In this document: positions 55,083 to 64,000 of the stretch, piece by piece
Numbering within the stretch: position 1 is the stretch's first letter
Layout of the letters: each line of letters starts with the position of its first letter
Source: Sphaerosporella brunnea
Taxonomy: Eukaryota; Ascomycota; Pezizomycetes; Pezizales; Pyronemataceae
Direction: 5' to 3'
NCBI GenBank assembly: GCA_008704415.1
Contig: VXIS01000033.1
Span: 62,001 to 126,000, forward strand
DNA: 64,000 nt
Program-made: the position numbers and the translations under genes
The notes under the pieces: model-generated
Databases searched by the model: none
What the model was told of the DNA's origin: nothing
The model's input: only the letters and a program-made list of their open reading frames with translations

Positions 55083-57122
55083 CTATGCAATGAATACCCT
55101 CGCATGCCTCCTCGCCTTACTACCAGCCGTGTTGAAGCTTGTTACTTTTGCCCCCGCCTGGGCTGCATTACATGCCGTCTTTTGGGTGTTGCAAGCGCTA
55201 AACGCCACACCAGCAGTTCCAGCATTGGCAGCATTAGCACAGGCGTTGAATTGTTGGTCGCAGGTGCGAGCAGCGGCAGCCGAAAAGTTGACAAATGTGT
55301 CACCAGCAACTTCGAAAGGGCGCTTGGCATCACCGGAGAATGTGATTGGGTTTGCCGCTGCCCCAAGATTTCCCGTAAAGGTTTGAAGGTTGGCAGTCGT
55401 AGCTGCTCCGTTGCTGTTCGAAACAGCATCGACGGCGGCAGCGGTAGAGGTGGCAGCTGCAGCGGCAGCTGTGGTAGCGGCGGTACTGTCCACGGTTGTG
55501 CACGCATGAGTAGCAGCAGCAGCAGCAGCCACTTTCTTCTTGTGGTGTCTCTTGGCCATCTTGTTAGGAGGGGGGCGGTTGTTGTTCGGAGGAGGGGGGC
55601 GGCTGTTGTTCGGAGGAGGAGGGGGGTTGTTGTTGACTGGTTGGGCTGGAGCCTGATTGTTGTTGTTGTTGTTGTTGGCCCTGTTGTTGGCTCCGTTATT
55701 ATTCGCTGGCCTTCGCTGCTGACGACGTTCGATGTTGTTGGAGGCAGTAGAAGCCGTTTCAGAGGCGGCGGCGGCAGTCTCAGAGGCGACGGTACCCGCA
55801 GCAGTAGCAACGCTGTCAGCCGTGGTGGCCGCATCTGCAGTGGCGCTAGCAGTAGCGGCGGCGGCGGCGGTGGCTGAGCTCTTCTTCTTCTTGTGGTGAT
55901 GCTTTTTAGAAGCAGGCACTGCGGCGGCGGCGTCACCAGCAACCCCCTCGGCACCAGCTGCACTGTTGGAGGCTGTGGTATCCGTCGAAGTGGCATTGTT
56001 GTTCTGATTCTTGTGCTTGTGGTGTCTCTTGAACATTTTAGCCGCGACATCGGTGGCGGTGGCGGTCGCGGCAGCACTGGTGGCAGCGTCTACGGTGGCA
56101 GCGGCTGTCACGGTGGCAGCGGCTGTCGCGGCGGCAGCATCGGTGCTTGAACCCTTCTTCTTGTGATGCTTTTTAGAAACAGGCACTGCGGCGGCGGCGT
56201 CACCGGCAACCCCCTCGGCACCAGCTGCACTGTTGGAGGCTGTGGTATCCGTCGAAGTGGCATTGTTGTTCTGATTCTTGTGCTTGTGGTGTCTCTTAAA
56301 CATTTTAGCCGCGGCATCGGTGGCGGTGGCGGCAGCAGCAGTGGTGCAGGTGTGTGAGCTCGTACAGGTACAGGTCGACGTGGTGACGGCGTCTACGGCG
56401 GCGGCGGTAGCGGTTACCCCAGCGGCGGCGGTTGCCCCAGCGACATTGGTGGTACAGGTGTGTTTACCAGTGCACGTGCAAGTTGAAGTGACGGCATCGG
56501 CGGCGGCTGCAGCGGCCATGGTGCCAGTGCAACTGTGCGAAGTTGTCGCTCCGGCGACGTCCTGGGCAGCAGCACTTGCCGCGGCAGCTTTTCCACTAGC
56601 CGCATTTCCTGACGTTGAACCTGAGGCGGCCTGGGAGGTGAAATTTGTAAAGCCAATGCCCGTCAAAAGATCGGCCACACTCTTTCCAGTAGCATCCAGG
56701 GGAGTTTTCAAACTCGCTGCACTGGCCGCATTGACTGCAGCTGCCCCGTCAACTGCTGGATCGATCAGAGGGATAATTCCTCGAAGGCCGGCTGTAGCAG
56801 GGAGGGTCGCATCGGAACAAATCGTCGGGATTGAGGTGGCGAATGGGTTGAAGTTCTTCTCTGCCTGTACGAGCTTCTTTGCGGCATCAAGGGCTGTCGA
56901 GCCGCCCAGAGCCGCGACTTGGTCTGCCAGACTCAGTTTGTCACAGGCGTTCGAGCCAGCCAGAAGAGTGCTGATGGACTGGCCCCCAAGGGTTGCTGCC
57001 TTGCCGTCGTTTCCGCCGATGGATGCGATGATGCTTTGGACTGCATTCTCTTGCCCAAAACGTGCTGCTGCCAGAAGAGGAAGTGATAACAAGATAACTT
57101 GTGCGAGTGAAGTTGTCGCCAT
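55083..57122 (-). CDS. Large alanine-rich secreted protein with His/Lys clusters
   Basis: Single exon, 679 residues from the ATG at 57122 (MATTSLAQVILLSLPLLAAA, a signal peptide). The N-terminal conserved part includes RFGQENAVQSIIASIGGNDG, LLAGSNACDKL and FNPFATSIPTICSD. The C-terminal conserved part includes NPITFSGDAKRPFEVAGDTF and CDQQFNACANAANAGTAG. Both recall a family of fungal secreted proteins of unknown role that databases sometimes mislabel as ribosomal protein s17. The middle is low-complexity Ala/Thr with TCTCTGKHTCTT units, two copies of a block containing MFKRHHKHKNQNNNATST, and three SKKHHKKK-type clusters that could bind metal or polyanions. A PPPPNNNRPPP stretch precedes the third cluster. 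The longer upstream frame to 57209 starts at a non-ATG codon. Confidence 0.75.
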   Translation of the reverse strand: MATTSLAQVILLSLPLLAAARFGQENAVQSIIASIGGNDGKAATLGGQSISTLLAGSNACDKLSLADQVAALGGSTALDAAKKLVQAEKNFNPFATSIPTICSDATLPATAGLRGIIPLIDPAVDGAAAVNAASAASLKTPLDATGKSVADLLTGIGFTNFTSQAASGSTSGNAASGKAAAASAAAQDVAGATTSHSCTGTMAAAAAADAVTSTCTCTGKHTCTTNVAGATAAAGVTATAAAVDAVTTSTCTCTSSHTCTTAAAATATDAAAKMFKRHHKHKNQNNNATSTDTTASNSAAGAEGVAGDAAAAVPVSKKHHKKKGSSTDAAAATAAATVTAAATVDAATSAAATATATDVAAKMFKRHHKHKNQNNNATSTDTTASNSAAGAEGVAGDAAAAVPASKKHHHKKKKSSATAAAAATASATADAATTADSVATAAGTVASETAAAASETASTASNNIERRQQRRPANNNGANNRANNNNNNNQAPAQPVNNNPPPPPNNSRPPPPNNNRPPPNKMAKRHHKKKVAAAAAATHACTTVDSTAATTAAAAAATSTAAAVDAVSNSNGAATTANLQTFTGNLGAAANPITFSGDAKRPFEVAGDTFVNFSAAAARTCDQQFNACANAANAGTAGVAFSACNTQKTACNAAQAGAKVTSFNTAGSKARRHARVFIA
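55890..56320. repeat. Internal direct duplication in the Ala-rich gene
   Basis: About 160 bp around 55893-56050 is repeated at about 56163-56315 with few changes. It encodes the two NNNATSTDTTASNSAAGAEG blocks. Confidence 0.8.
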
Positions 57123-58914
57123 TGTTTGGTGTTGGAAAGAACGAGTTATATGGTGTAATTTGTGGTAAAGGAGAAGACCAAATGCTTCCAAGAAGGTAAA
57201 GAAGACCAAATGCTTCCACAGTAAAACGACCGACCGGCGGCGAGGAAGAAAGGAGGAAAAGAGGCGGATGATTCGGAAGTGTAAAACTGCTGTTGGATGT
57301 TGAGAATGAGGGCGGCATCCAAGGCTGTGTGGATAGACTGTATTTATGTTTCTCTTCTTCGTGGCTGGTAAGCGTTCCTGTGTCCTCCTGGAAGCTGTGT
57401 CGAAACCCTTCGGCCGGGACTGAGCGCATCCTGTTGCCGAGGGTCAGTAGCATGCCGAGACGCTGCATGTTCGATCTCGCGACTTGGGAAGGAAGGAGCC
57501 TGGTGATGATGTTTTGTTACATGTAGTCAGAAGGGGGTAGTTAGGTAGAAGCGAGCCTACCGTACCAGATGAATTGAATCGCATTGGAAACACCTGCAGA
57601 GTGAATGCCCTTCCCAGGCAATGGCTGGCCTCCAACCCCAGCCAAGCGCTCATAGTCAAGGATTCCTGGAACCAAGCCTTCGTTTCGCTCCGACTGCACA
57701 AAACACCCCACTCGGCCCCGTTTCCGAAATGCTTAGCCAAACGTGTTTCCATTGCCCAGCCTCACCAACGTTTTGACAGCAGCTCGTCTAACACCCGAGA
57801 TCGGACCGGAGGAATGGTGAATCGTGGCGTGAGACAACGCTGAAACCCTGACAGGGGTGCTAGCTCGCCGAGTGAGCGGATATGCTTGTGGAATCTCTAC
57901 ACGGGCCCCGCGGTTAGAGAAAGAGTAGATCTGTTGGAAATAGCATGAGAAGAGTGAGTGTCGCTTGGAAGGTGCGCTGTTGTTGGAAATTGATTCGGTA
58001 CGGATGCGGCATGCCAATCGGCAGCACGATCTTCGGCACGAGCCCGGAGCGGTTGATGGAACATTTGAAAAGAAAGCTCTGAAGGAAAGCTCTGTTCGAC
58101 AGTAAGATCTTGTTAAAGGGGTAGATTGTGAAGAGTGGGCGATTGCTGCTTGTGGTGACGCTGAGACTTAAATAATGTTGAGAGCGCTGCGCTCATTACA
58201 TCTCTCGTCAGCGATGCTGAGCGGGTTTGAGTTGATTTACGCTTGTTGTTTTATCGGACGAGGAGGTGTATGTAATCATGGTTCATATTGTGTTTTTTAT
58301 ATCCAACCCCCTGGACTAGTGAGGGGCAACCTTGGAGTTCTTCGACTGACATGGGTTCGATCCAGGTTTTTTATCCTATCTAGGAAAACCATCGATATGC
58401 ACCGTGGATTTTTGCTGGTGGAGCACTTTATTGCATATCATGTCGGTCACTCGCCAAAGCTCAGGGATGCCTCGGTCGAACTTTATCTACTCTTCTGCAT
58501 TGTGCAAGGCGCACACTCCATGAAGGGGAGGCTGTTATCCCACGAGCATGAGGCGAGAAGCGAAAGTCATGAAAAAGCCATCGCAGTCCTCGAAGGAAGC
58601 CAGCTGGTTTGTCCTCAGGCAACTGAACCCTCTTTCCAATTTTATCTTGGCCGTGGGCCATGAGGGCCACAATAGGGTGGTTGACTGTTGCAGGCTGCTC
58701 GCGGTTTTGGGCTGGCCGCGGCTTCCGTGCGAGCTGAGGTGTCTTGGACTTTTGGGAAAGCATGGAGAGGCCTGGAGGAAAACAACCCAGACTCCGCTCG
58801 TGGTGGAGGGAAGGTGTAGCGGTAGCACCGGAAATAAAAAGCACAGAGAGTTGACCATCAGGAAATTGAGATTAAACGAGTCTCTGCCTATCGATATCTA
58901 AATCCTCCGTCTAC
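57123..58914. other. gene-free stretch
   Basis: Upstream of the Ala-rich gene. Frames at 58175-58663 and 58461-58844 lack motifs. A tRNA B-box-like GGGTTCGATCC at 58343 has no matching tRNA body. Confidence 0.4.
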
Positions 58915-59115
58915 ATGCGTCATGAACAATTATACATTCGCGACGGACAATATAGACAATCAAAGCGCGGAATCCCGGTACTCAACGCTGTCATTCTGTC
59001 GCTGCTCGTGAGCATCGTGTCTGTAGGGATTGTAATCGCGTGCTCAGATCAATATACAGTCGCTAGACGCAGAATACAAAATGCGCTACAACTTGAAGTT
59101 GTTAAAAGCGAGTGA
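58915..59115 (+). CDS. Small single-pass membrane protein, hypothetical
   Basis: Single-exon frame of 66 residues: a polar basic N-terminus (MRHEQLYIRDGQYRQSKRG), one clear hydrophobic span (LNAVILSLLVSIVSVGIVIA) and a basic helix. Topology follows the positive-inside rule poorly, as both sides are basic. No homologue recognised; it may be chance. Confidence 0.3.
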   Translation: MRHEQLYIRDGQYRQSKRGIPVLNAVILSLLVSIVSVGIVIACSDQYTVARRRIQNALQLEVVKSE

Positions 59116-59901
59116 GTGACTATGTATCACTCAATGGCCATCAAATATACCAACAAAAATACAACCCAACATCTTCATCCTGCTCGCAAATTTTCAGCGG
59201 AATTAAAATTCATTGTTGACCTCAACGCAAGCTAGGATGTAGCGACACTTCGAAGTTCTCGCCCATGCATTATGTGCTGTTTGCCGCTGCTCCCATTGAT
59301 TTCGTCCTGAAGCGTTACCGTCGTTGAGGGGGTAAATACAAGGGGTGGAGATCATGCCGTCTGCGTTCGTTATTGTGGCCATGTTGCTAGGAGGTGTTCA
59401 GCAATAGAGTCGAACCCTCATGTTCCAAGTGTTTACAGGATTGGGTGACGCGGCGGAAGGAGACAGGAAGGCTATAATTTTCAGCAATGGTACAGTCAAG
59501 TGAGCAGCATCGACTCAAGCGAAAAGCAGTTCATATATTTTTTTTGTCTACAGGTAAAAAAAACCCCCATGGCCTAGTGGTGGCGTCTTCTCCTGACACG
59601 AGTTCTGATATCGATAGGCACCGCATTTTTGCAACAAATCATGCCATATCACTCGTCAACGCTGATCGAACGAGATCCCATGAACCGCGGGGATTTTCCG
59701 TGTAACCTATCCAGAAGAAATTAAAGCTCCGATAAGGCAGCTCGCTTCCAACCTAATTTCCGACGTTCGCTTGATTGCTTGATTCCACGCGCTGGATGTA
59801 CTAGTACAGAAAAACAGTAAGTAGCACTGACCCCTTTTCTCGACTTTTGTCCTCCCCGTCCTCCTCCTCATGGCCAATCCTCTCCCTCTCCCCCAAGCTC
59901 A
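59116..59901. other. gene-free stretch, promoter side of the RlpA-like gene
   Basis: No supported ORF or repeat. A pyrimidine-rich tract (59850-59890) just precedes the ATG at 59902. Confidence 0.4.
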
Positions 59902-60591
59902 ATGGCCTTCAAAACACCACCACCTACAACCAAAATGACTCCCGAAGACCCACCACCCCCAGCACCACCACCAAAAGACGAAAAAGCCGTCTCCGCCACC
60001 TCCTCCACAACAGCCATAGACGCAGAAGCAGGCGTACTCCCACTACGCCCCACGCTTCTGGACCGCTACAACAACCTCGCCCACCGGCTCTTTCCTCAAC
60101 CATACTACTTCCACCCGCTCCTCACTCGAGAACGTCTATTCGCCTCCCTCCTCGCTCTCCTCTCCCTCATCCTGCTCCTGGCCATAATCCTCCCCAGCGT
60201 GCTCACGCACAAATCCCGCCACAACACCACCACACTCCCGCTCCCCTCGCACGCCAAACTGTACACCGGCGATGGCACGTACTACAACACGGGCCTCGGC
60301 TCCTGCGGGATAACCAGCAACGATTCCGAAATGGTTGTAGCAATAGGCTGGCAGCTCTACGACGGCATGGCGGCAGGGACAGCCGCGCAGTGGAATCCGA
60401 ATGCGAACCCGGCGTGCGGGCGGAAGATCTGGGCGCGGCGGGTGGGGAGGGATGGGGCGGGGATTGTGGTGAAGGTCGTGGATAGGTGCACTGGGTGTAA
60501 AGCTACGGATCTAGATTTTAGTCCTGCGGCGTTTAAGGGGATTGCGGAGGAGTGGGAGGGGAGGGTGGGGGTTGAGTGGACGTGGCTGTGA
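59902..60591 (+). CDS. Membrane-anchored RlpA-like double-psi beta-barrel protein
   Basis: Single exon, 229 residues. Residues 1-50 are Pro/Thr-rich and cytosolic-looking. A single span at about 80-102 (LLALLSLILLLAIILPSVL) makes a type II membrane protein. The outside domain (about 118-229) has the RlpA/expansin-like fold: AKLYTGDGTYYNTGLGSCG, then CGRKIWARR, VVKVVDRCTGCKATDLDFS and FKGIAEEWEGRVGVEWTWL. The VVDRC...DLDFSPAAF motif holds the acidic residue typical of the barrel. Most fungal relatives are freely secreted with a cleaved signal; this one has a long N-terminal anchor region. Possible cell-wall role. A second in-frame ATG lies at 59935. Confidence 0.82.
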   Translation: MAFKTPPPTTKMTPEDPPPPAPPPKDEKAVSATSSTTAIDAEAGVLPLRPTLLDRYNNLAHRLFPQPYYFHPLLTRERLFASLLALLSLILLLAIILPSVLTHKSRHNTTTLPLPSHAKLYTGDGTYYNTGLGSCGITSNDSEMVVAIGWQLYDGMAAGTAAQWNPNANPACGRKIWARRVGRDGAGIVVKVVDRCTGCKATDLDFSPAAFKGIAEEWEGRVGVEWTWL

Positions 60592-60763
60592 AAGGAAAGG
60601 CTAAAAAAAAAAAAAAAAAAAAAAAAACGAGGGACAGAGTCCTTCACTTATTATAGCTATTCCGGCGGAAAAAAAGAACAACTCCATATCCGAAACAATC
60701 AACGCCAATGGTGTGGTGTCTCTTCAACTACTTCTTACATGAAGTAACGACCCACATGAAAAC

Positions 60764-61027
60764 CTACACCTCCCCGCCCCCCAGGAGCACCTTCACAGTC
60801 TCCCCCAAACTGAGCAGACACCCACACGGCAGCGTCCCCACCTTCGTCTCCGGCTCCTTCAGCAAACACAGCTCCCGCCACACATCCATACACTCATCGT
60901 GTATCCAGTGCCTACACGGCCTCATAACCAGTCCCTTCTCCTTCACATCTCTAATCCTATCCCCATCACTGCACGGTGGGTAGAGACACTGGCATACGAA
61001 AAGTGTCTTAGGGGTAGGGGAGGCCAT
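60764..61027 (-). CDS. Small RING-like zinc-binding protein
   Basis: Single-exon frame of 87 residues from ATG 61027. Cys/His spacing resembles a RING: CQCLYPPC, then MRPCRHWIHDECMDVW (C-x-H-x3-H-x2-C plus Trp) and LPCGCLL. The first pair is C-x-C rather than C-x2-C, so it may be a divergent or treble-clef zinc finger. No signal peptide. Together with the RING gene at 54121 it may belong to a local fungal family; function unknown. Confidence 0.5.
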   Translation of the reverse strand: MASPTPKTLFVCQCLYPPCSDGDRIRDVKEKGLVMRPCRHWIHDECMDVWRELCLLKEPETKVGTLPCGCLLSLGETVKVLLGGGEV

Positions 61028-61194
61028 GGCGGAGGAGCAAGATGATGTGGAAGGGGTGTGAGGGGCAACGGTTATGTAGCAGATGAGGTTCGTGTTGAAG
61101 AAGGAGAGACGGTTCGTGTTGATCCCTGGTAGACGCTGGGTAGAATACTACTACATGATGGAGGAACTTGAAGAAACAGCCCGAACGAGTGCTC

Positions 61195-61360
61195 AGTCCC
61201 GAGAAGGGCGCTATGTTGTGATGAATTTGTCTTGTTTTCCTTGGTGCGATTTCCTTAGAAGAGCCGCAGGCCTAGTAGGCTTAGCCTAAGAGGTAGCATA
61301 GTCTCTTCTCTCTATGCCATGACCGCAAGCGGTCGAATACAATATGATTTAAACAAAAAA
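61195..61360 (+). mobile_element. LINE 3'-end remnant
   Basis: CCTTGGTGCGATTTCCTTAG followed by AGAGCCGCAGGCC matches the 3' untranslated part of the LINE at 18160-18220 (GGTGCGATTTCCTTTG ... GGAGGGCCGCAGGCC). It ends in AAACAAAAAAAA. Highly truncated. Confidence 0.6.
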
Positions 61361-61634
61361 AAGGGATCAGGGATCCGAGTGATGGATTATGTCCTTAGGT
61401 CCCTTTTCGACTCATGAGGTCATGATTGGTTTTTGACTGGACCAAGGTCATCGGAACTCATTGAAACGTACCTCCTCACAAGGAGGCACTCTTTGATGGC
61501 CCCTCTTCAGAAACTCCGATACAAATTCTCACACTTGGTATCACACAAGGCCATCCCAAAATGATATCCAAAACACAAAGAGAAAAGCTGATAATTAAAG
61601 AAACCTAATTACTAAAAACCGATCCCCAAGTCAT

Positions 61635-64000
61635 CTAATATCCCGCGCTCCCCTGGCTCCCGCCATGTCCTTTTTCACTGCCTGCAACACTCGACACGGG
61701 CACTCCCCATGGCGCGCTGCCGCTGATAGAGCTAAATCCTGCCGGAGAAAATCCGCTGGGGCTGTAGCCACCAGGCGATACGAGAAAACTATTCGGATTT
61801 CCCGATCTCTATAATTACGATATCAGCACAGCTCACCATCAAAGGAAGGAAGGGCCCACTCTAAATCCGCCCAGCATGGTGCTAACACTCAAACCGCCCT
61901 GCTGAGGCCCTTGCTGATGCTGCTGCGGCAGTCTAACGCCCTGATTCGGTTGGGGTGGCGCCGGGGTGTAGCCCGCACTCGCCGTAACCCAACTCTCGCC
62001 CGAACCTTGCTGCCACACGTTATCGCCAATTGGAACACCTACTCCACCCCCGATGACGCTCTGATTCCACTCTTTGCGCTGCTGATGCAGGCCGACATCC
62101 ACACGGCCACCCTTCAGTGCGAGCTCTTCGACGCCGATGCGAAGACGCTCCAATACTTCCATCAATCCACCGACGACGTTCTCGCTTTCGGCACGGCATT
62201 CCTCACCGACACGTTTAAGGGCAGCAGGGAGACGTTGTTTGACCCCCTTGGCGCAAGCAGCGGCGGTGGCAGCGGGTGCAGTGACACCGTTTGCACGCGC
62301 GTGCTCCTCCGCCACCTGGATTGCGAGCTGAGCTTCGATGACACGGACCATGGGGGCAGAACGGAAATCCATTGCCAGCTTGATCAGGGCAACGATCTCC
62401 CCCAGAGTCGAGACCGCCTCGGCCAGGGCCTTGACGTTCTCTTGGGCCACAGTGTAGGTTGTCGGGGACTCGGACTGAGGAATTGGTAGCGTGTTCTCGT
62501 CGAAGAACTTGCGGAGAAGAGTGGGTTGGATTGACGGCGGGAATTGCCACACGACGCCCCAGACAGCCTCGAGAACTTCGCCATAGCGCTTACGCAAGCC
62601 TTCGACGACTTGCTCGCCGACTCTGTCTACACAGACACGGTGCTCGGCAACACGTTTCCCGCGCTCGATCTTACTGCGGATTTGTCGCTCCTGTTCGTCA
62701 ATCCAGTAGCGGCGTTCGGCATCGGCTGCACGCACAGTCTCGCCGGCCTGAAGGAGCGGACCAACCGAGATCTGAAGGTAGCGAGCATTGCGTTCCGTAA
62801 CAAGCGATTGGAGAACGTGTTCGTGTTCCTCCATGGTGACATGAAGCTTGTTGAGCAGATCGATAGCTTCGAGTAGAAGGTGGTATTCCAATGCCGTTCC
62901 AGTCCCGCGAGTGTCCTGCGCCGTGACGGTGAATAACCAGTTCTTGACCTCTTCGTACCATCTGCCACCAAGTTCCTCGAGCTGCGTCTTCACCTCCTTG
63001 TAGGCGACCTCGACGTACTCGTTCTCGAAGATCATGTATATTTCCGAATCCAGCTCCATCTTGTTCTTGGCCTCCTCCTGCTCGAATTGCTCGCGCATGC
63101 GCTCAATATCGGCAAACGTAAAGCGGCCACTGTTGTAAGCAGCGTTGGTGTGGCTCTGGTTCAACTGAGCTCGCTTCATGGCGTTCTGCTGGAACACGTT
63201 GATGCGGTTCTGCGTCTTCTGTTCTAGGAGCTTTCTCGCATTTTCGAGGTATTGGTCAACGGGTGCCTGGTTGGTAGCCTTGTCTAGCGCTGCGTAGGCC
63301 ATGTGCAAGAATGGTGGGATATCGGCCATGATCTCGCCATCGTCCTTGCCCTTAGCCTTCGTGAATGACAATATGACCGCAGAAAGAGCCTTTGTATCCA
63401 CCGGCCTGTTCTCCTCAAACTCATAATCCTGCCTCTTCGGGAACGGGAACGGGTAGGGTGTACCGCCAGGAAGTCCCATGTTCTCCCTGTTTTCTGCTCG
63501 CGAGATCGAGGCAACGGTTGATGCATCATCCTCGAACTTACGACGAGTGCTCGGGTCGATACGAATAGCGGGAACAGAGGGCATGGGCCGGGGCATCTGA
63601 AGCTCGAGTTCAACCTTCGGAGCAGCAGCGATCTGGTCCACTGTTGGCGTCGGTGAAGGGGTAGAGTTCTCTCGGTAGTGGTCAGACAAATCGGGCATGA
63701 CATAACCGTGGGAACCCTGCCGTTGGCCATGCGAGTGATGCTTGTGGTGATGGTACTTGTCCCCACCGAATTCATCAAGGGCACCCAAGCTTGGTGGCGG
63801 AGGCAACGGCTGCATTCCTTCGTAGCCAACACTGTCTTGGTGTTTGTTTCCGCCATGGAAGGGATGCTCCTTAAGCTCTGGAGGAGGCGCCTTCATCAAT
63901 ACGACTTGCCGGCGGCGCGAGTCCTCTTCAACCCTTGCCCACTCTCTGAAGAGTCGTAGTCGCTGATCGCCAAGCAGGTTCAATTGCTCCTTCGTGCTCG
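61635..64000 (-). CDS. Coiled-coil protein of unknown function, 5' end outside the window
   Basis: Two exons are visible: 61860 to the window edge and 61635..61808, joined by a 51-bp GTGGGC...TAG phase 0 intron. The frame is still open at base 64000, so the N-terminus is missing; about 770 residues are seen. The last exon adds RSGNPNSFLVSPGGYSPSG... and ends SAGY. Features in order: a basic Arg-rich start (RLRLFREWARVEEDSRRR), a His-rich stretch (KYHHHKHHSHGQ), a Pro/Ser linker, a long helical region with coiled-coil character (ERMREQFEQEEAKNKMELD, then VEVAYKEVKTQLEELGGRW), and a Gln/Pro-rich tail. No family recognised. Confidence 0.7.

Noticed and set aside
55104..56077. Long plus and minus shadow frames (257 and 311 residues)
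   Set aside because: Off-frame readings of the same Ala-rich low-complexity gene.
56278..57168. 296-residue plus-strand ORF
   Set aside because: Antisense of the alanine-rich secreted protein, whose minus frame has a signal peptide and recognisable conserved segments.
58343..58353. tRNA-like B box GGGTTCGATCC
   Set aside because: No acceptor, D or anticodon stems could be folded around it.

Overview
This window is a gene-sparse, transposon-rich stretch of a filamentous ascomycete genome (Pezizomycotina). The genes carry short 50-90 bp spliceosomal introns. The gene set is typical of such fungi: a secreted subtilisin, a tyrosinase, a Pth11-like receptor, a cerato-platanin, a ZrfC-like zinc transporter and Tad-type LINE relics. 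I cannot name the species from the sequence. Most real genes here are spliced. I rebuilt exon chains by eye, and in each resolved spliced model the exon lengths sum to a multiple of three.

Layout, left to right. 0-4 kb: the tail of an M28 aminopeptidase, a divergent Atg8-like ORF and a subtilisin-type protease. 4-9 kb: mostly gene-free, with three small palindromic elements flanked by TA. 9-12 kb: a small secreted cysteine-rich protein and an unusual 567-residue protein built from a different tandem repeat in each exon. 13.5-15 kb: an unknown multi-pass membrane protein. 15-21.5 kb: a transposon graveyard with a multi-level nested insertion whose order can be read from target-site duplications. 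22-23.4 kb: a ZIP zinc transporter with three CHxHx5C zinc motifs. 25-27 kb: a decayed Tad-like LINE. 27.4-30.7 kb: a possible cysteine-rich secreted gene and a long-chain alcohol oxidase. 31-37 kb: a second transposon cluster (nested MITEs, a hAT-type MITE with an 8-bp duplication, a pogo-like element and a complete-ended Tc1/mariner copy with a broken transposase). 38.7-43.2 kb: tyrosinase, Pth11-like receptor and an intron-containing tRNA-Pro. 45-52.9 kb: leucine aminopeptidase Lap1, cerato-platanin, a Yng2-type ING/PHD protein and a trypsin-like protein with a GC-AG intron. 53-64 kb: a RING gene next to a RING pseudogene, a large alanine-rich secreted protein, a membrane-anchored double-psi beta-barrel protein, a small zinc-binding protein and a 5'-truncated coiled-coil gene at the window edge.

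Functional themes are extracellular proteolysis (subtilisin, two M28 peptidases, a trypsin-like protein), surface or secreted proteins that may face a host or substrate (cerato-platanin, tyrosinase, small cysteine-rich proteins, the Ala-rich protein) and environmental sensing or uptake (Pth11-like receptor, zinc transporter). I see no operon-like or biosynthetic cluster. The most unusual items are the exon-modular repeat protein, the Atg8-like protein with a C-terminal extension, the nested insertions with an identical inverted MITE pair, and the GC-AG intron that restores the trypsin-like gene.
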